Source: an uncultured Alphaproteobacteria bacterium (GTDB lineage: Bacteria > Pseudomonadota > Alphaproteobacteria > Rs-D84). Taken from it: a stretch of 50,514 bases of DNA. Below are positions 1-9,466 of the stretch, piece after piece. Position 1 is the stretch's first letter; each line of letters opens with the position of its first letter. Both the position numbers and the translations under genes were made by a program. Under the pieces are notes generated by a model. The model had not been told where the DNA came from, made no database searches, and was given only the letters and a program-made list of their open reading frames with translations. Where the stretch lies: positions 1 to 50,514 of the forward strand of contig CALXLL010000005.1 in assembly GCA_944389185.1 (NCBI GenBank), read 5' to 3'.

Positions 1-1
1 T

Positions 2-157
2 ACTATTTCACCGACACAGATTAGATATATATCTCAGATATTCGGTGATACTGTGGCAGACGCAATGAACATGCGAACTTTTGCGCAAAAGATTCGTGAA
101 ATTGCCGAATATTCTTTGCGTAAAGCCTTAAATGCCGCCAAACACCAAGGTGAATAG
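2..157 (+). CDS. 3' end of an unidentified gene
   Basis: An open frame enters from the left edge and ends at TAG 155-157, giving 51 residues that finish in LNAAKHQGE. The fragment looks helical and mixed-charge (MRTFAQKIREIAEYSLRKAL) with no signal peptide, Cys cluster or recognisable motif. A strong rho-independent terminator follows 22 bases later, which supports it being the last gene of a plus-strand unit. I do not recognise the family and the upstream sequence needed to do so is outside the window. Confidence 0.6.
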   Translation, partial: TISPTQIRYISQIFGDTVADAMNMRTFAQKIREIAEYSLRKALNAAKHQGE

Positions 158-178
158 ATATAATTATATCTTATAAAT

Positions 179-208
179 AAAGCCCCTTAACGAAAGGGGC
201 TTTTTTTT
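179..208 (+). terminator. rho-independent terminator
   Basis: AAGCCCCTT (180-188), loop AACGA, AAGGGGCTT (194-202), then a T run to 208. It ends the gene cut by the left edge. The T run is on the plus strand, but A residues on the other side could give weak termination for the convergent giant gene. Confidence 0.9.
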
Positions 209-222
209 GTATATGCATATTT

Positions 223-3200
223 TTACATACTATCATCATATACTGAATATGTAGTAGAACCAGATTTTATTTTTAAGCTTCCTTTTCCTGACGTTCCCAT
301 ATTACCATAGAATATGTCACCGTTTATGCTTACGTTAAGAGAAGGTGTAGTTTTCTTTTCGCTTCGCAGGTATATTTTTTCATCTCCTATATTCAGCACA
401 CGTCCGCAATCTGCGGGTTCATCGGCACCCGCACCGAAACCAATAGTGGTTAATCCTGCTTCACAAGCAATTCTTGTTAAAGAATCTTCAAGAGAATAAT
501 AACCGCTTCCGACTGAAACGCACGCTTTGGTTTTCATATCTTCTATACTAGAAGCTTTTGAAGTGGTCCCATTCGGAGAATAATACCCCCCCACACAACT
601 ATCTATTCTATGAGCCATACATTGACTAGCAGAACCAGTAACCCCATAGTCGTCATCTGTAGAAGAAAGACCGCAAGAAACAAGATATTCACCGTTTGGA
701 TCGTCTTCTTCTATATAAGCCCTGCAACCATATTTACTATCTTGAATATCATCTTCGGCCCAATACCAATAACTTGTCACTCTATCTTTATATACGGTTG
801 CTGTCGGGCAAGTTTTACAGCTTACCAAGCCTTCGGTATCTGCATACGTAGCACCACTACATGCAATACTTCCTCCAATAGTTGTTCCTGTATTATAATA
901 TACTGTCACGCCACCTGGGCAATAATAACCTGTTGGGCATATTGTTTCCCCGGCTTTCGCTGTCGCTACATATTTACCATCCGTAGTTGTTAAATAACAA
1001 CTATTTACACTTGCAGTTCCAGCCGCACTTTTAGTATACAAACCATTAGTTCCGCTACTGCAAGTCGGACAAGCATTACCATTCTTATAATAATTTGTCG
1101 CACATTTTGATACAGCACATAAATTACTTACGCTGTTTGCCGACCATGTTGCAGTCGTCCAAGTACTGACACCTGTCGCATTAGAACAATTCGCGTTACA
1201 GCTTGTTTGACCGGCTGCGCTTGTGGTCTTCCCGCTTTGGCAAGCAATACAAGCACTGGCACCCGCCGCACTATACGAACCAACAGCACATGCAGAACAG
1301 CTATCTGTTGATGTACCACCAGTAGAACTTCTATATGTTCCTGCCGAACAATTTTGAGGTGCGTATTTTCCACCTAAGCAATATTTACCTGCTGGACAAA
1401 TTATACAATTACCACCAGAAAGCGAGTAACCACTAGAACAACCATTTATGGTGCATATATTGTCTACGCTATTTGGGGACCAAGTTGCAGTCGTCCAAGT
1501 ACCGGCACCCGTTGCATTAGAACAAGTTGCGTTACAGCTTGTTTGACCGGCTGCGCTTGTGGTCTTCCCGCTTTGGCAAGCAATACAAGCACTGGCACCC
1601 GCCGCACTATACGAACCAACAGCACACGCAACCCTAGCGGTTGTCCCACCAGTGCAATAATACCCACCAGTACACTTGGTGCAAGTCGCGCTTGCTGTCC
1701 CATTGCTAGATATATAATAACCAGCTTTTGCACTTACTGAATACGTCGTAGCAGGCCAAGCACTGCCACTATAAGCTACCGTATTCGTAGTAACAGTATT
1801 GCAACCACTTATAGTCTTTGATGGTCCTTTATATCTACATGTAGAAGAAGCATTATACGGTGATACAGAACTATATGTTCCTCCACTTACAGATACACCA
1901 GTTAATGAACTACACGCACTTCTACTACTTGTAGCATTTTGAGCTACAGTTTTAGAAGCAGATGTATAATATCCGCTACCTACACTTACACAACCACCAC
2001 CAGCAGTAGCGACGTATTCTCCTGCATCACACGTAACCTTGCAAGATGATACCCCCGCATGACTAGAAGCACTAGTTCCGCTGTTTCCATATCCATCCGC
2101 TGTATCACAAGATGTGCAGGACGCGGCACCAGCATCAGAATATTTATTGGTATCGCATACACTACAACTATAACTTGTCCCATAATACGCATTATGCGCC
2201 GCTTTATACGTTCCTGCATCACAAGTATCTAAACTAGTTCCACTGGTTCCAACTCTTACCTTACCCGCCGTCACAGGTAAATAACAACTTGTATTCTTAC
2301 TTTGACCTGTGCTTGTATTCGTATAACCAGTTCCTAAACTTGAACAAGCAGTGCGACCACCGGTTGTCGTTCCCGTATTGTAATATATCGTTATTCCACC
2401 AGGACACCAACCACCGGCAGCACATGTCACTTCACCGGCATTCTCAGTCGCTACATATTTCCCTGCAGTCGTAGTTAAATAACAGCTATTCACACTAGTC
2501 GTCCCAGCCGCACTCTTCGTGTATAAACCATCTGTCCCACTGCTGCATGTCGGACAACTATTACCACTCTTATAGTAATTAGCCGAACATGTCGATACTG
2601 TGCATAAGTTACTTACGCTGTTCGCTTTCCAAGACGGTGTCGCCCAACTACTTAAACCACTTATAGAACTACATGATATACAACTGCTTGACCCCGTAGT
2701 CCCAGTGCTGCTTGTGGTCTTACCGGCACCACATACAGTGCATGCACTGGCCGTCCCTGTGCTATACGACCCTATCGCACATTTAGTAGCCGCAGCTGTC
2801 CCACCACTGCAATAACTTCCAGCAGGACATGCAGAACATGACGTCCCTTTTACATAATATTTAGGACTAGCACTAAGAGCCGTATTTACACTAGACGAAC
2901 CCCAAGTCGTTGAAGAAGTCGCAGTCTGCTTTAAATTACCACTAGAACAGTTGCTCGGAGTAGGGCTTACTTGAACACAGCTTGTATAACTTGTCCAACC
3001 AGTTCCACTGCTATTTTTCTTACTCCAACCGCTTGTTAACGCAGGACAGCTGCTGCAGCTGGATACAGAACCATATTTCACTGTATGCGAACCTTTATAA
3101 GTCCAATTAGGACATGTCTTAGCACTGCTTGCATTCTTACTTGCTACATACTTTCCACTTAAAGAATTAGTATAACATGCAGAAGCACCGCCTGTATTAC

Positions 3201-6200
3201 CATTATTTGAATTAGGATAAAATCCACTTGCCAATCCAGAACATGCAGGACAGGTAACACCACTTACATAATAGCCAGACTTAGCTGTAACTGCTGCCGG
3301 TGATTTTGTGCAATTAGAAGGCGTGCACGTAGTATCTGATATACCATAATAATCTCTATACGTGCATGAACCTGGCGAACACGAATTCCAAGACGTTACA
3401 CTATAGCAATTTGTTGGAACCGCACCATTTACTTGCGAACCATACTTCGTCTTAGTTGCATAACAATAATTACTGTTTGCCGCACCATTATCTGATGACG
3501 GATAACTGGAATTAAACGAACTACACGATGAACATGCTTGACCGTTACCACCACTATACCCGTAATATCCACTTTTACCAGTTGTCGTATCTGCCGTCTT
3601 TGTGCAATTTGCACTATTTGAAGAACATCCACTCTTTATAGTCCCATCACCAGTTCCAGCACTGTTTGAATACGCTACATAATCACAAGCCGGTTTTGAA
3701 CATGAATTCCATGCAGTTACGCTATAACAATTTGTTGGTGTGCTGCCGTTTACTTGACTTCCTGTCCACGCACGAGATTTAGTGTTACTATAACATTGAG
3801 TTATCAAACTTGAACCAGAGCCAGAGTTAGGATAATTAGACGGACAGTCTTTTTTACCGCCTGTGCTGTTATAATATACTTTTATACTGCCAGGACAATA
3901 ATCACCAGCAGAGCAGGTTGAAAATGCTGTTGCTTTCGCACTGGCCAACCATTTCCCAGCAGATGTTGTTGCATAACAATCAGTAGAAGCATCATATCCA
4001 CTATCAGATGCGGTATATATTGCTCCCAAAGAAGTACAAGATTTTCGAGAAGTTGCAGCTGTTGTATCTACATAATATCCACTTCCTGCACTTGAACATG
4101 CCACAGTTCCGGCGCTTGACTTATAAGTTCCCTTTGCACAGGCATTACAAGCACTTGCGCTTGTCCCACCATACCCAGCTTTACATACGCAAGATGAAGA
4201 CGATGTCGCGGTCGTGGTCGTAGTCGTCGTATTAGAATATACACTTGTGCAGGCAGTTCTTGTTAAAGAACCATCGCCGGAAAAATATCCAGTTCCCGCA
4301 GGAACACAAACAGAAGCCTCAAGATTATTTATGCTTGATTTCCAAACACTGGAACTTCCATTAGGAGCATAATAACCAGAAGAACATTTGGATATACTTG
4401 ATGCCATGCATTGTGTAGAACCACCACCGATTCCATAATCTTCATTAGAAGAAGATAAAGCACATGACATTGAATAAGTTCCATGTGCGGACGAACTAAG
4501 TGATATAGTGGCCCTACAACCATATTTACTATCTTGAATACCGTCTTCTGCCCAATACCAATACCTTGTCACTCTATCTTTATATGTTGTTGCAGTTGGG
4601 CAAGTTTTACAGCTTGCCAACCCTTCCACATCAGCATAAGTAGCACCGGTGCAAGCACTGCAACTAGATATAGACCCATATTTGACAGTATGGGCACCTT
4701 TAAAATAACCTGGCTTACAATTTGTAGCACTACTTGCATTCTTACTGGCTACATATTTACCGCTTAAAGAATCTGTATAACAGTCACTTGCCCCATCAGA
4801 ACCTGCCGCACTGTTCGGATAAAACCCATCTGCCAGCGACGAACACGACTGACGCGTCGTAGTCCCACCAGGACAATAATATCCGCTTGTGCACTGACTA
4901 CAAGTACTAGACGTCCCTGATCCAGTTACGTATGCACCAGGTTTAGCGTTAAATGCACTTGATACCGTCGCTGTCCCCCAAGTAGTTGAACTTGCTCCAA
5001 CTTGTTTCAATTGACCAGAACTACAATAACTACTTACCACCGTAGCCGATTTTGTCTGATAACAACTACTATAACTTGTCCAACCGGTCCCAGTCCCTCG
5101 TGTCCAACCACTTGTTTGTGCAGGACAGCTGCTGCAGCTGGATACAGAACCATATTTTACTGTGTGGGAACCTTTATAAGTCCAATTAGGACATGTCTTA
5201 GCACTACTCGCTTTCGCACTGGCTACATATTTACCGCTTAAACTGTTCGTATAACAGTCATTTGCCGCATCAGAACCAGCAGCACTGTTCGGATAAAATC
5301 CATTTGCTAAAGTTGAACAAGCAGTGCGACCACCGGTTGTCGTGCCTGTATTATAATATACCGTCACACCTCCTGGACAATAACCACCAGCAGTACATGT
5401 CTCTTCACCAGCTTTAGCGGTTTCCACAAATTTACCCTTAGTCGTCGTTAAATAACAACTGTTTACACTTGACGTCCCAGCAGCACTCTTCGTGTATAAA
5501 CCACCTGTCCCACCACTGCACGTAGAACGACCCTGAACCCCTCCATTATATGTCCACGTCCCACCTCCGCAGTAATAGTTCGCTGTGCACGTCGTGCATG
5601 TAACACCATTTAAATACTTCCCTTCTGAACAACTATAACTTCTTGCCTTACACGAAGTACTTACACTTGTCCCACCAGCACTGCCAGTCGCAGTAAAACT
5701 TGTGGTCGTGTTCGTCCCTCCAGATTGACTATATCCGCTGTCACACGTAACACTACATCTTGGAGCATTAGAACTTGGCGTAGTTATAGTCCCACTACCA
5801 TTCGTTACACTACATGTAGGTGTTACCCAAACTGCATACAACGTATCCGCCGCTGTAAATGTCATACTAGTAGAACCACTAGTCGCCGTGCTGGTAGTTG
5901 CCCACCCCTTAAATATCTTATTTCCATTCGTTATGTTGTTAGTGCTACTATTCCATGACGGCAATGTGCACGCAGTATTATAATAACACGTTATAGTCCC
6001 ACTAGTCGTCCCAGTAGCACCACCAGATGTCCCAGTGCCACCGTTCTTGTTTAACGTTATCGTTATAGGCGATGCCGTGCACGCACCAGTTATATTAGTC
6101 CCAGAACCGGTATAGTTCGTGTTACATGTATAGCGTGCATACCACGTCGCAGCAGAACTTACATTACAACTACTTGATGTGCTTAACGCACCAGACGATG

Positions 6201-6921
6201 TTATACATTGCGTTCCCCCACTAGACGCATTAGTAGTATACGTCCCGGCGTACGTAGCATTAGTCTTGCTGGGCTTAGTCACACTTGTTATAGATGTGCT
6301 GCAATTACTATTACTATACCATGTAGCAGAACCTGTCTTTTTATATACTGCAGTGGTCCCACCGCTACCGCCACGTGTAGTGTTGTTTAAGGTTATCTTA
6401 TTACAGTTTGCACTACACGTATACGATGATGCTCCACTACTATTTGCACTTCCACCTTTCGTATATCCAGTAGAACATGTGCTTATCGCACACTTGTTAG
6501 TCACTGTGTTTGCAGTCCACGTAGCATCCGCCCATGTGCTGGCACCACTGACATTAGAGCAGCTCGTATCACAACTTGTTTTACCCGTCCCACTTGTGGT
6601 CTTTCCATCTTGACAAGCTCTACATGACGATGCACCAGCAGAACTATACGAGCCTACTGCACAAGCAGTACAACTTGATGATGATGTTCCACCAGTAGCA
6701 TTTCTATATGTCCCCGCAGGGCAATTTTGCGGTGCGGTCGTTCTACCTGTGCAATACTTACCAACAGGACAAACAAGACAATCTTCCCCGGATAAATAAT
6801 AACCGGGCTTACAGCTTAGATACGTTTTAGTGCAAGAATACCCCGCTGCAAAAGAACTGTTGCTAAAAAAAACAATTATTAAAGACGCTAAAAGGCCCAG
6901 GAAACCCAACCTTTTTCTCAT
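223..6921 (-). CDS. giant Cys-rich secreted repeat protein
   Basis: A 2232-residue protein starting at ATG 6919-6921 with a good ribosome site (AGAGAGGAAGT). Residues 1-25 form a Sec signal peptide ending SSFAA. The mature part is dominated by Ser/Thr/Gly and regularly spaced Cys, with many units of the type CPAGTYRNATGG, CTACAVGSYSSAGASSC and CQDGKTTSGTGKTSC. These resemble the ephrin-receptor/GCC2-GCC3 type of Cys repeat. Residues about 285-365 look like a Listeria-Bacteroides (InlB B-type) repeat ending FTAADTLYAVW. A block of about 125 residues containing YWYWAED and SKYGCRA occurs twice, near 767-890 and again near the C-terminus. The last ~50 residues lack Cys. It is probably a cell-surface or released adhesin-like protein; that is inference. 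No sortase, autotransporter or anchor motif was seen. Confidence 0.85.
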   Translation of the reverse strand: MRKRLGFLGLLASLIIVFFSNSSFAAGYSCTKTYLSCKPGYYLSGEDCLVCPVGKYCTGRTTAPQNCPAGTYRNATGGTSSSSCTACAVGSYSSAGASSCRACQDGKTTSGTGKTSCDTSCSNVSGASTWADATWTANTVTNKCAISTCSTGYTKGGSANSSGASSYTCSANCNKITLNNTTRGGSGGTTAVYKKTGSATWYSNSNCSTSITSVTKPSKTNATYAGTYTTNASSGGTQCITSSGALSTSSSCNVSSAATWYARYTCNTNYTGSGTNITGACTASPITITLNKNGGTGTSGGATGTTSGTITCYYNTACTLPSWNSSTNNITNGNKIFKGWATTSTATSGSTSMTFTAADTLYAVWVTPTCSVTNGSGTITTPSSNAPRCSVTCDSGYSQSGGTNTTTSFTATGSAGGTSVSTSCKARSYSCSEGKYLNGVTCTTCTANYYCGGGTWTYNGGVQGRSTCSGGTGGLYTKSAAGTSSVNSCYLTTTKGKFVETAKAGEETCTAGGYCPGGVTVYYNTGTTTGGRTACSTLANGFYPNSAAGSDAANDCYTNSLSGKYVASAKASSAKTCPNWTYKGSHTVKYGSVSSCSSCPAQTSGWTRGTGTGWTSYSSCYQTKSATVVSSYCSSGQLKQVGASSTTWGTATVSSAFNAKPGAYVTGSGTSSTCSQCTSGYYCPGGTTTRQSCSSLADGFYPNSAAGSDGASDCYTDSLSGKYVASKNASSATNCKPGYFKGAHTVKYGSISSCSACTGATYADVEGLASCKTCPTATTYKDRVTRYWYWAEDGIQDSKYGCRATISLSSSAHGTYSMSCALSSSNEDYGIGGGSTQCMASSISKCSSGYYAPNGSSSVWKSSINNLEASVCVPAGTGYFSGDGSLTRTACTSVYSNTTTTTTTATSSSSCVCKAGYGGTSASACNACAKGTYKSSAGTVACSSAGSGYYVDTTAATSRKSCTSLGAIYTASDSGYDASTDCYATTSAGKWLASAKATAFSTCSAGDYCPGSIKVYYNSTGGKKDCPSNYPNSGSGSSLITQCYSNTKSRAWTGSQVNGSTPTNCYSVTAWNSCSKPACDYVAYSNSAGTGDGTIKSGCSSNSANCTKTADTTTGKSGYYGYSGGNGQACSSCSSFNSSYPSSDNGAANSNYCYATKTKYGSQVNGAVPTNCYSVTSWNSCSPGSCTYRDYYGISDTTCTPSNCTKSPAAVTAKSGYYVSGVTCPACSGLASGFYPNSNNGNTGGASACYTNSLSGKYVASKNASSAKTCPNWTYKGSHTVKYGSVSSCSSCPALTSGWSKKNSSGTGWTSYTSCVQVSPTPSNCSSGNLKQTATSSTTWGSSSVNTALSASPKYYVKGTSCSACPAGSYCSGGTAAATKCAIGSYSTGTASACTVCGAGKTTSSTGTTGSSSCISCSSISGLSSWATPSWKANSVSNLCTVSTCSANYYKSGNSCPTCSSGTDGLYTKSAAGTTSVNSCYLTTTAGKYVATENAGEVTCAAGGWCPGGITIYYNTGTTTGGRTACSSLGTGYTNTSTGQSKNTSCYLPVTAGKVRVGTSGTSLDTCDAGTYKAAHNAYYGTSYSCSVCDTNKYSDAGAASCTSCDTADGYGNSGTSASSHAGVSSCKVTCDAGEYVATAGGGCVSVGSGYYTSASKTVAQNATSSRSACSSLTGVSVSGGTYSSVSPYNASSTCRYKGPSKTISGCNTVTTNTVAYSGSAWPATTYSVSAKAGYYISSNGTASATCTKCTGGYYCTGGTTARVACAVGSYSAAGASACIACQSGKTTSAAGQTSCNATCSNATGAGTWTTATWSPNSVDNICTINGCSSGYSLSGGNCIICPAGKYCLGGKYAPQNCSAGTYRSSTGGTSTDSCSACAVGSYSAAGASACIACQSGKTTSAAGQTSCNANCSNATGVSTWTTATWSANSVSNLCAVSKCATNYYKNGNACPTCSSGTNGLYTKSAAGTASVNSCYLTTTDGKYVATAKAGETICPTGYYCPGGVTVYYNTGTTIGGSIACSGATYADTEGLVSCKTCPTATVYKDRVTSYWYWAEDDIQDSKYGCRAYIEEDDPNGEYLVSCGLSSTDDDYGVTGSASQCMAHRIDSCVGGYYSPNGTTSKASSIEDMKTKACVSVGSGYYSLEDSLTRIACEAGLTTIGFGAGADEPADCGRVLNIGDEKIYLRSEKKTTPSLNVSINGDIFYGNMGTSGKGSLKIKSGSTTYSVYDDSM
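1193..1290. repeat. 98-bp exact direct repeat, copy 1 (in giant gene)
   Basis: Bases 1193-1290 read the same as 1529-1626. The repeat encodes a Cys-rich unit containing CIACQSGKTTSAAGQTSC. Exact DNA identity over 98 bases in an otherwise diverged repeat protein points to recent duplication or gene conversion. Confidence 0.85.
1529..1626. repeat. 98-bp exact direct repeat, copy 2 (in giant gene)
   Basis: Second copy of the 98-base unit at 1193-1290, in the same frame. Recombination between the two would remove or add 336 bases (112 codons) without breaking the frame. Confidence 0.85.
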
Positions 6922-6990
6922 TACTTCCTCTCTTTTTTAATCAATGTTAGAAAAAAACACCCCATTAAGGCAAGACCTTTATTAAAAAAA

Positions 6991-7018
6991 TTGATTTTTT
7001 TATATTTTGATATATATT
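6991..7018 (+). promoter_or_regulatory. rnpB promoter
   Basis: TTGATT (6991-6996), a 16-base spacer and TATATT (7013-7018). The predicted start about 7 bases later coincides with the first base of the RNase P RNA P1 helix at 7025. Confidence 0.65.
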
Positions 7019-7024
7019 AATTAT

Positions 7025-7343
7025 ACAGACGAACGGAGCATAGCGGGGGTAGTTCCCTGAGGAAAGTCCGGACTGCGTGGGACAGCATATCGGCTAATGA
7101 CCGAGCGGGGCGACCCGACGATTAGAGCAACAGTGACGAAACGATTAAATTCGAGTGAAACGGGCAATCTCTATGCGCAGCAACTTCAAATAGGTTCCTT
7201 TTAACGTGTCCCAAGTTAGGAACGGGTAGAAGGCTTGACATTTTGTGGTAACACATTATGCAGACTAATTATGCTCGCTACCTGTGTATAATGTTAATTA
7301 CATAACATAGGCAGAACAGAATCCGGCTTATATGTTTGTCTGT
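7025..7343 (+). ncRNA. rnpB: RNase P RNA, bacterial class A
   Basis: The catalytic RNA that removes 5' leaders from precursor tRNAs. The conserved core GAGGAAAGTCCGGACT lies near 7058-7074, and the 3' core ACAGAATCCGGCTTA near 7316-7330. The ends pair as the P1 helix, ACAGACGAAC (7025-7034) with GTTTGTCTGT (7334-7343), with one G-U pair. The length of about 319 nt is on the short side for class A. It is transcribed divergently from the giant Cys-rich gene and convergently with tolA. An intrinsic terminator follows directly. Confidence 0.95.
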
Positions 7344-7371
7344 AAAAAAGCGTCATCAAGACGCTTTTTTT
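7344..7371. terminator. bidirectional terminator, rnpB / tolA
   Basis: GCGTC (7350-7354), loop ATCAA, GACGC (7360-7364), flanked by AAAAAA on the left and TTTTTTT on the right. It serves rnpB on the plus strand. Its T run overlaps the tolA stop codon (7370-7372), so it probably also ends the minus-strand tol operon. Confidence 0.85.
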
Positions 7372-8167
7372 ACATAACTTTACCTTGCGTTGGATAAAAA
7401 GTTAATTGTATCTTTTCCCACTTTTCAAACTCGTTTTCAGGCAACATCTTGAAAGGTTGACAAACATCAATCGCACTTTCTATGGTGCTTAATACATAAG
7501 CAAAAGCAGGATCTGTTTCTGCACGTGCCGCCGATTCAAACCATACGTCACGAACAGTCCCATTTTTACGTAAAGTTAAATGAGCAACCGCACGAATATC
7601 AGATATATCAGAACGACCTTTATCTATTACCCAACATCTTGTCATCGCAACTCTTAACGCGTCTATCACAGACACAGTTAAAGTTCTATCCAAAGATACA
7701 ACCTCTCTATTAACCCTGACTACTTTTTTCTTTTTCGGAGCAGGGACATCTTCTTTTGCAGATTCTTTTTTTTCTTCGGCTTGTTGTTCTTCTGTTATAT
7801 CTTGTTTAGGTTCTTCTTTTATGTCGTCTTTCGGCTCTTCTACAAGACTTGGTGTTTCTATGGGTTTAGATTCTTCGGCAATTTGTTCTTGTTGTTCTTC
7901 TTGAGCCGGCGCTACTTCTTGCAAAGATTCTTTACTTGGTTCTTCTTGCTTTGTCGCATCAGCGTTAACATTATATAAAACAGTATCGTCGCCTTTTACC
8001 TGAATATCATTTAAGTCTATTTCTAGAATCTCTATTCTATCTGGTGCGACTAATTTTGCCCTATCTATCACTATTGCAAAAGAAGTCACCATTACGGCAA
8101 CCAAAGCCAAATGTCCGACAACAGACATTAAAAAGTTTTCCGAAGAAAATCTGTCAGATAATACCAT
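7370..8167 (-). CDS. tolA: TolA-like cell envelope protein
   Basis: 265 residues. An inner-membrane anchor sits at about 15-34 (HLALVAVMVTSFAIVI). It is followed by a Glu/Lys/Pro-rich periplasmic spacer (about 70-150) and a folded C-terminal domain (about 155-265) with two Cys (RCWVIDKG and DVCQPF). TolA links the TolQR motor to Pal and TolB during outer-membrane constriction. The gene starts 3 bases after the tolR stop. The spacer is short compared with the enterobacterial protein. No tolB or pal follows: rnpB and a terminator take their place. The assignment rests on domain layout and position; TonB is the main alternative. Confidence 0.85.
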   Translation of the reverse strand: MVLSDRFSSENFLMSVVGHLALVAVMVTSFAIVIDRAKLVAPDRIEILEIDLNDIQVKGDDTVLYNVNADATKQEEPSKESLQEVAPAQEEQQEQIAEESKPIETPSLVEEPKDDIKEEPKQDITEEQQAEEKKESAKEDVPAPKKKKVVRVNREVVSLDRTLTVSVIDALRVAMTRCWVIDKGRSDISDIRAVAHLTLRKNGTVRDVWFESAARAETDPAFAYVLSTIESAIDVCQPFKMLPENEFEKWEKIQLTFYPTQGKVM

Positions 8168-8170
8168 AGT

Positions 8171-8572
8171 CTAGCTATCCAATTGAGTTCTTAAACCTAC
8201 GCGTTGAAAACCTGCGTCCTTTAATTTTCCCATAATTGACATAACTGCGCCATAATCCGCACTTTTATCACCGTTTATCATTATAGTCAGCTGAGGATTT
8301 TCACCGCGCATAGCAACCGCTTTTTTCACTACTTCTTCAGGGCTTAACTGCATTTCGCTTAAAAAATATTGACCGGCCGCATTAACGCTTATTTGAATAG
8401 CATGATCATTTCCAGTAATAGTAGAATGGCCAGCTTTCGGTAAATCCAAATCTATTCCTGTCGTCATCATAGGGGTCGTCACCATAAATACAGCCAATAA
8501 TACCGTCATAACGTCAATCATAGGCGTTAAAGAAATGCTGGCATCTGAATTACGATATCTTCTACGAGCCAT
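8171..8572 (-). CDS. tolR: TolR/ExbD family protein
   Basis: 133 residues, the usual length. There is a short cytoplasmic start, a single membrane helix at about 14-35 containing the ion-path aspartate (LTPMIDVMTVLLAVFMVT), and a periplasmic ExbD-type domain (LDLPKAGHS, QLTIMINGDKSADYG). It works with TolQ as the proton-driven stator that energises TolA. The start is ATG 8570-8572, preceded by AAGGATTTTATA. It sits 10 bases after tolQ and 3 bases before tolA in the same operon. Confidence 0.93.
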   Translation of the reverse strand: MARRRYRNSDASISLTPMIDVMTVLLAVFMVTTPMMTTGIDLDLPKAGHSTITGNDHAIQISVNAAGQYFLSEMQLSPEEVVKKAVAMRGENPQLTIMINGDKSADYGAVMSIMGKLKDAGFQRVGLRTQLDS

Positions 8573-8582
8573 TATAAAATCC

Positions 8583-9077
8583 TTATTTATGTTTGCTTCT
8601 TAACTCTTTACACGACTCTGTTAAAGAATCATATAAATCATCAGACTTTTTTGAAAAATATTGATAAGCAATAGCCGCCGGAACCGCAGCAATTAATCCC
8701 AAAGCCGTAGTTCCCAAAGCAGTTGCCAACCCTGGTGCAATTACCCCGATGCTTACAGACTGATTTATACCAATAGAAGAAAACGAATCCATAACGCCCC
8801 AAATGGTTCCAAACAGACCTATAAAAGGCGCAACATAAGCAACCATAGACAAAAACCATAAGTTTTTATCAAAAGGCCTTATAAGTCTATCGGCTATGAC
8901 CGATAAATTATCGCTATTTTTTACTTTAACAGGATTTCGTTTATTAATATGCCACAGACGGATTTTTTCTATTATAATCGCCCAAGAAACTACGCTGCCG
9001 AAAACCAATACTATGGATATAAAAAGCGTCATTATATCCCCGGTAAACAGTGCACCAAGTGTAAAATTATTTGTCAT
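8583..9077 (-). CDS. tolQ: TolQ/MotA-family proton channel, short form
   Basis: 164 residues against roughly 230 for typical TolQ. The first helix (about 13-35), the family core PFIGLFGTIWGVMDSF and the third helix (IAPGLATALGTTALGLIAA) are present. The cytoplasmic loop between helix 1 and helix 2 is cut to about 35 residues, and the C-terminal tail is short. The ATG directly abuts the ybgC stop (TAGATG), so translation is probably coupled. Gene order with tolR and tolA makes tolQ more likely than exbB. No frameshift was seen, so the shortening looks genuine. Confidence 0.88.
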   Translation of the reverse strand: MTNNFTLGALFTGDIMTLFISIVLVFGSVVSWAIIIEKIRLWHINKRNPVKVKNSDNLSVIADRLIRPFDKNLWFLSMVAYVAPFIGLFGTIWGVMDSFSSIGINQSVSIGVIAPGLATALGTTALGLIAAVPAAIAYQYFSKKSDDLYDSLTESCKELRSKHK

Positions 9078-9461
9078 CTATCCTTCCTTTTTTGTTATTT
9101 TTTCTAAAATATATTCTGGTATGGGCTTTGTATGCAAGTCCTTACCAATATAAGCTGCTTTTGCTGTTAGTATAGCATAAATATCACCATCTTTCACGAA
9201 TTTTTGTTCAACCTCTAATGAAGCAGGACCAATTTTCGTAATCTCGCTTTCTACATAAAAAGAATCTTTCAACTTCAGTGGTTTTATATACTTTATATTA
9301 AGCTGTCTAACTACAAAACCAATATCATTATCGGGTAAAGCTACTTCTTTTAACCAATTCATTCTTGCCCTTTCCGCTATTTCTATATAACGTCCATGAT
9401 AAACTATACCGCCGGCGTCGGTATCAGCATAAGCAATTGAAAAGGGGAACTTATGAAGCAT
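9078..9461 (-). CDS. ybgC: YbgC acyl-CoA thioesterase
   Basis: A 127-residue hotdog-fold protein. The start chosen is ATG 9459-9461 (MLHKFPFSIAYADTD), which has AAAGGAATAAAAAAG upstream; an upstream in-frame ATG would overlap the preceding gene. The active-site segment ADTDAGGIVYHGRYIEIAERAR matches YbgC-type thioesterases, with the catalytic Asp in the DTD motif. In many proteobacteria ybgC is the first gene of the tol-pal cluster and is tied to phospholipid metabolism. Here it follows the HD gene by 5 bases and abuts tolQ. Confidence 0.93.
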   Translation of the reverse strand: MLHKFPFSIAYADTDAGGIVYHGRYIEIAERARMNWLKEVALPDNDIGFVVRQLNIKYIKPLKLKDSFYVESEITKIGPASLEVEQKFVKDGDIYAILTAKAAYIGKDLHTKPIPEYILEKITKKEG

Positions 9462-9466
9462 CTTTT

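Noticed and set aside
6179-6613. Plus-strand 144-codon open frame within the giant gene
   Set aside because: Antisense shadow of the Cys/Ser/Thr repeat coding; Val/Leu-rich composition follows from reversed codons.
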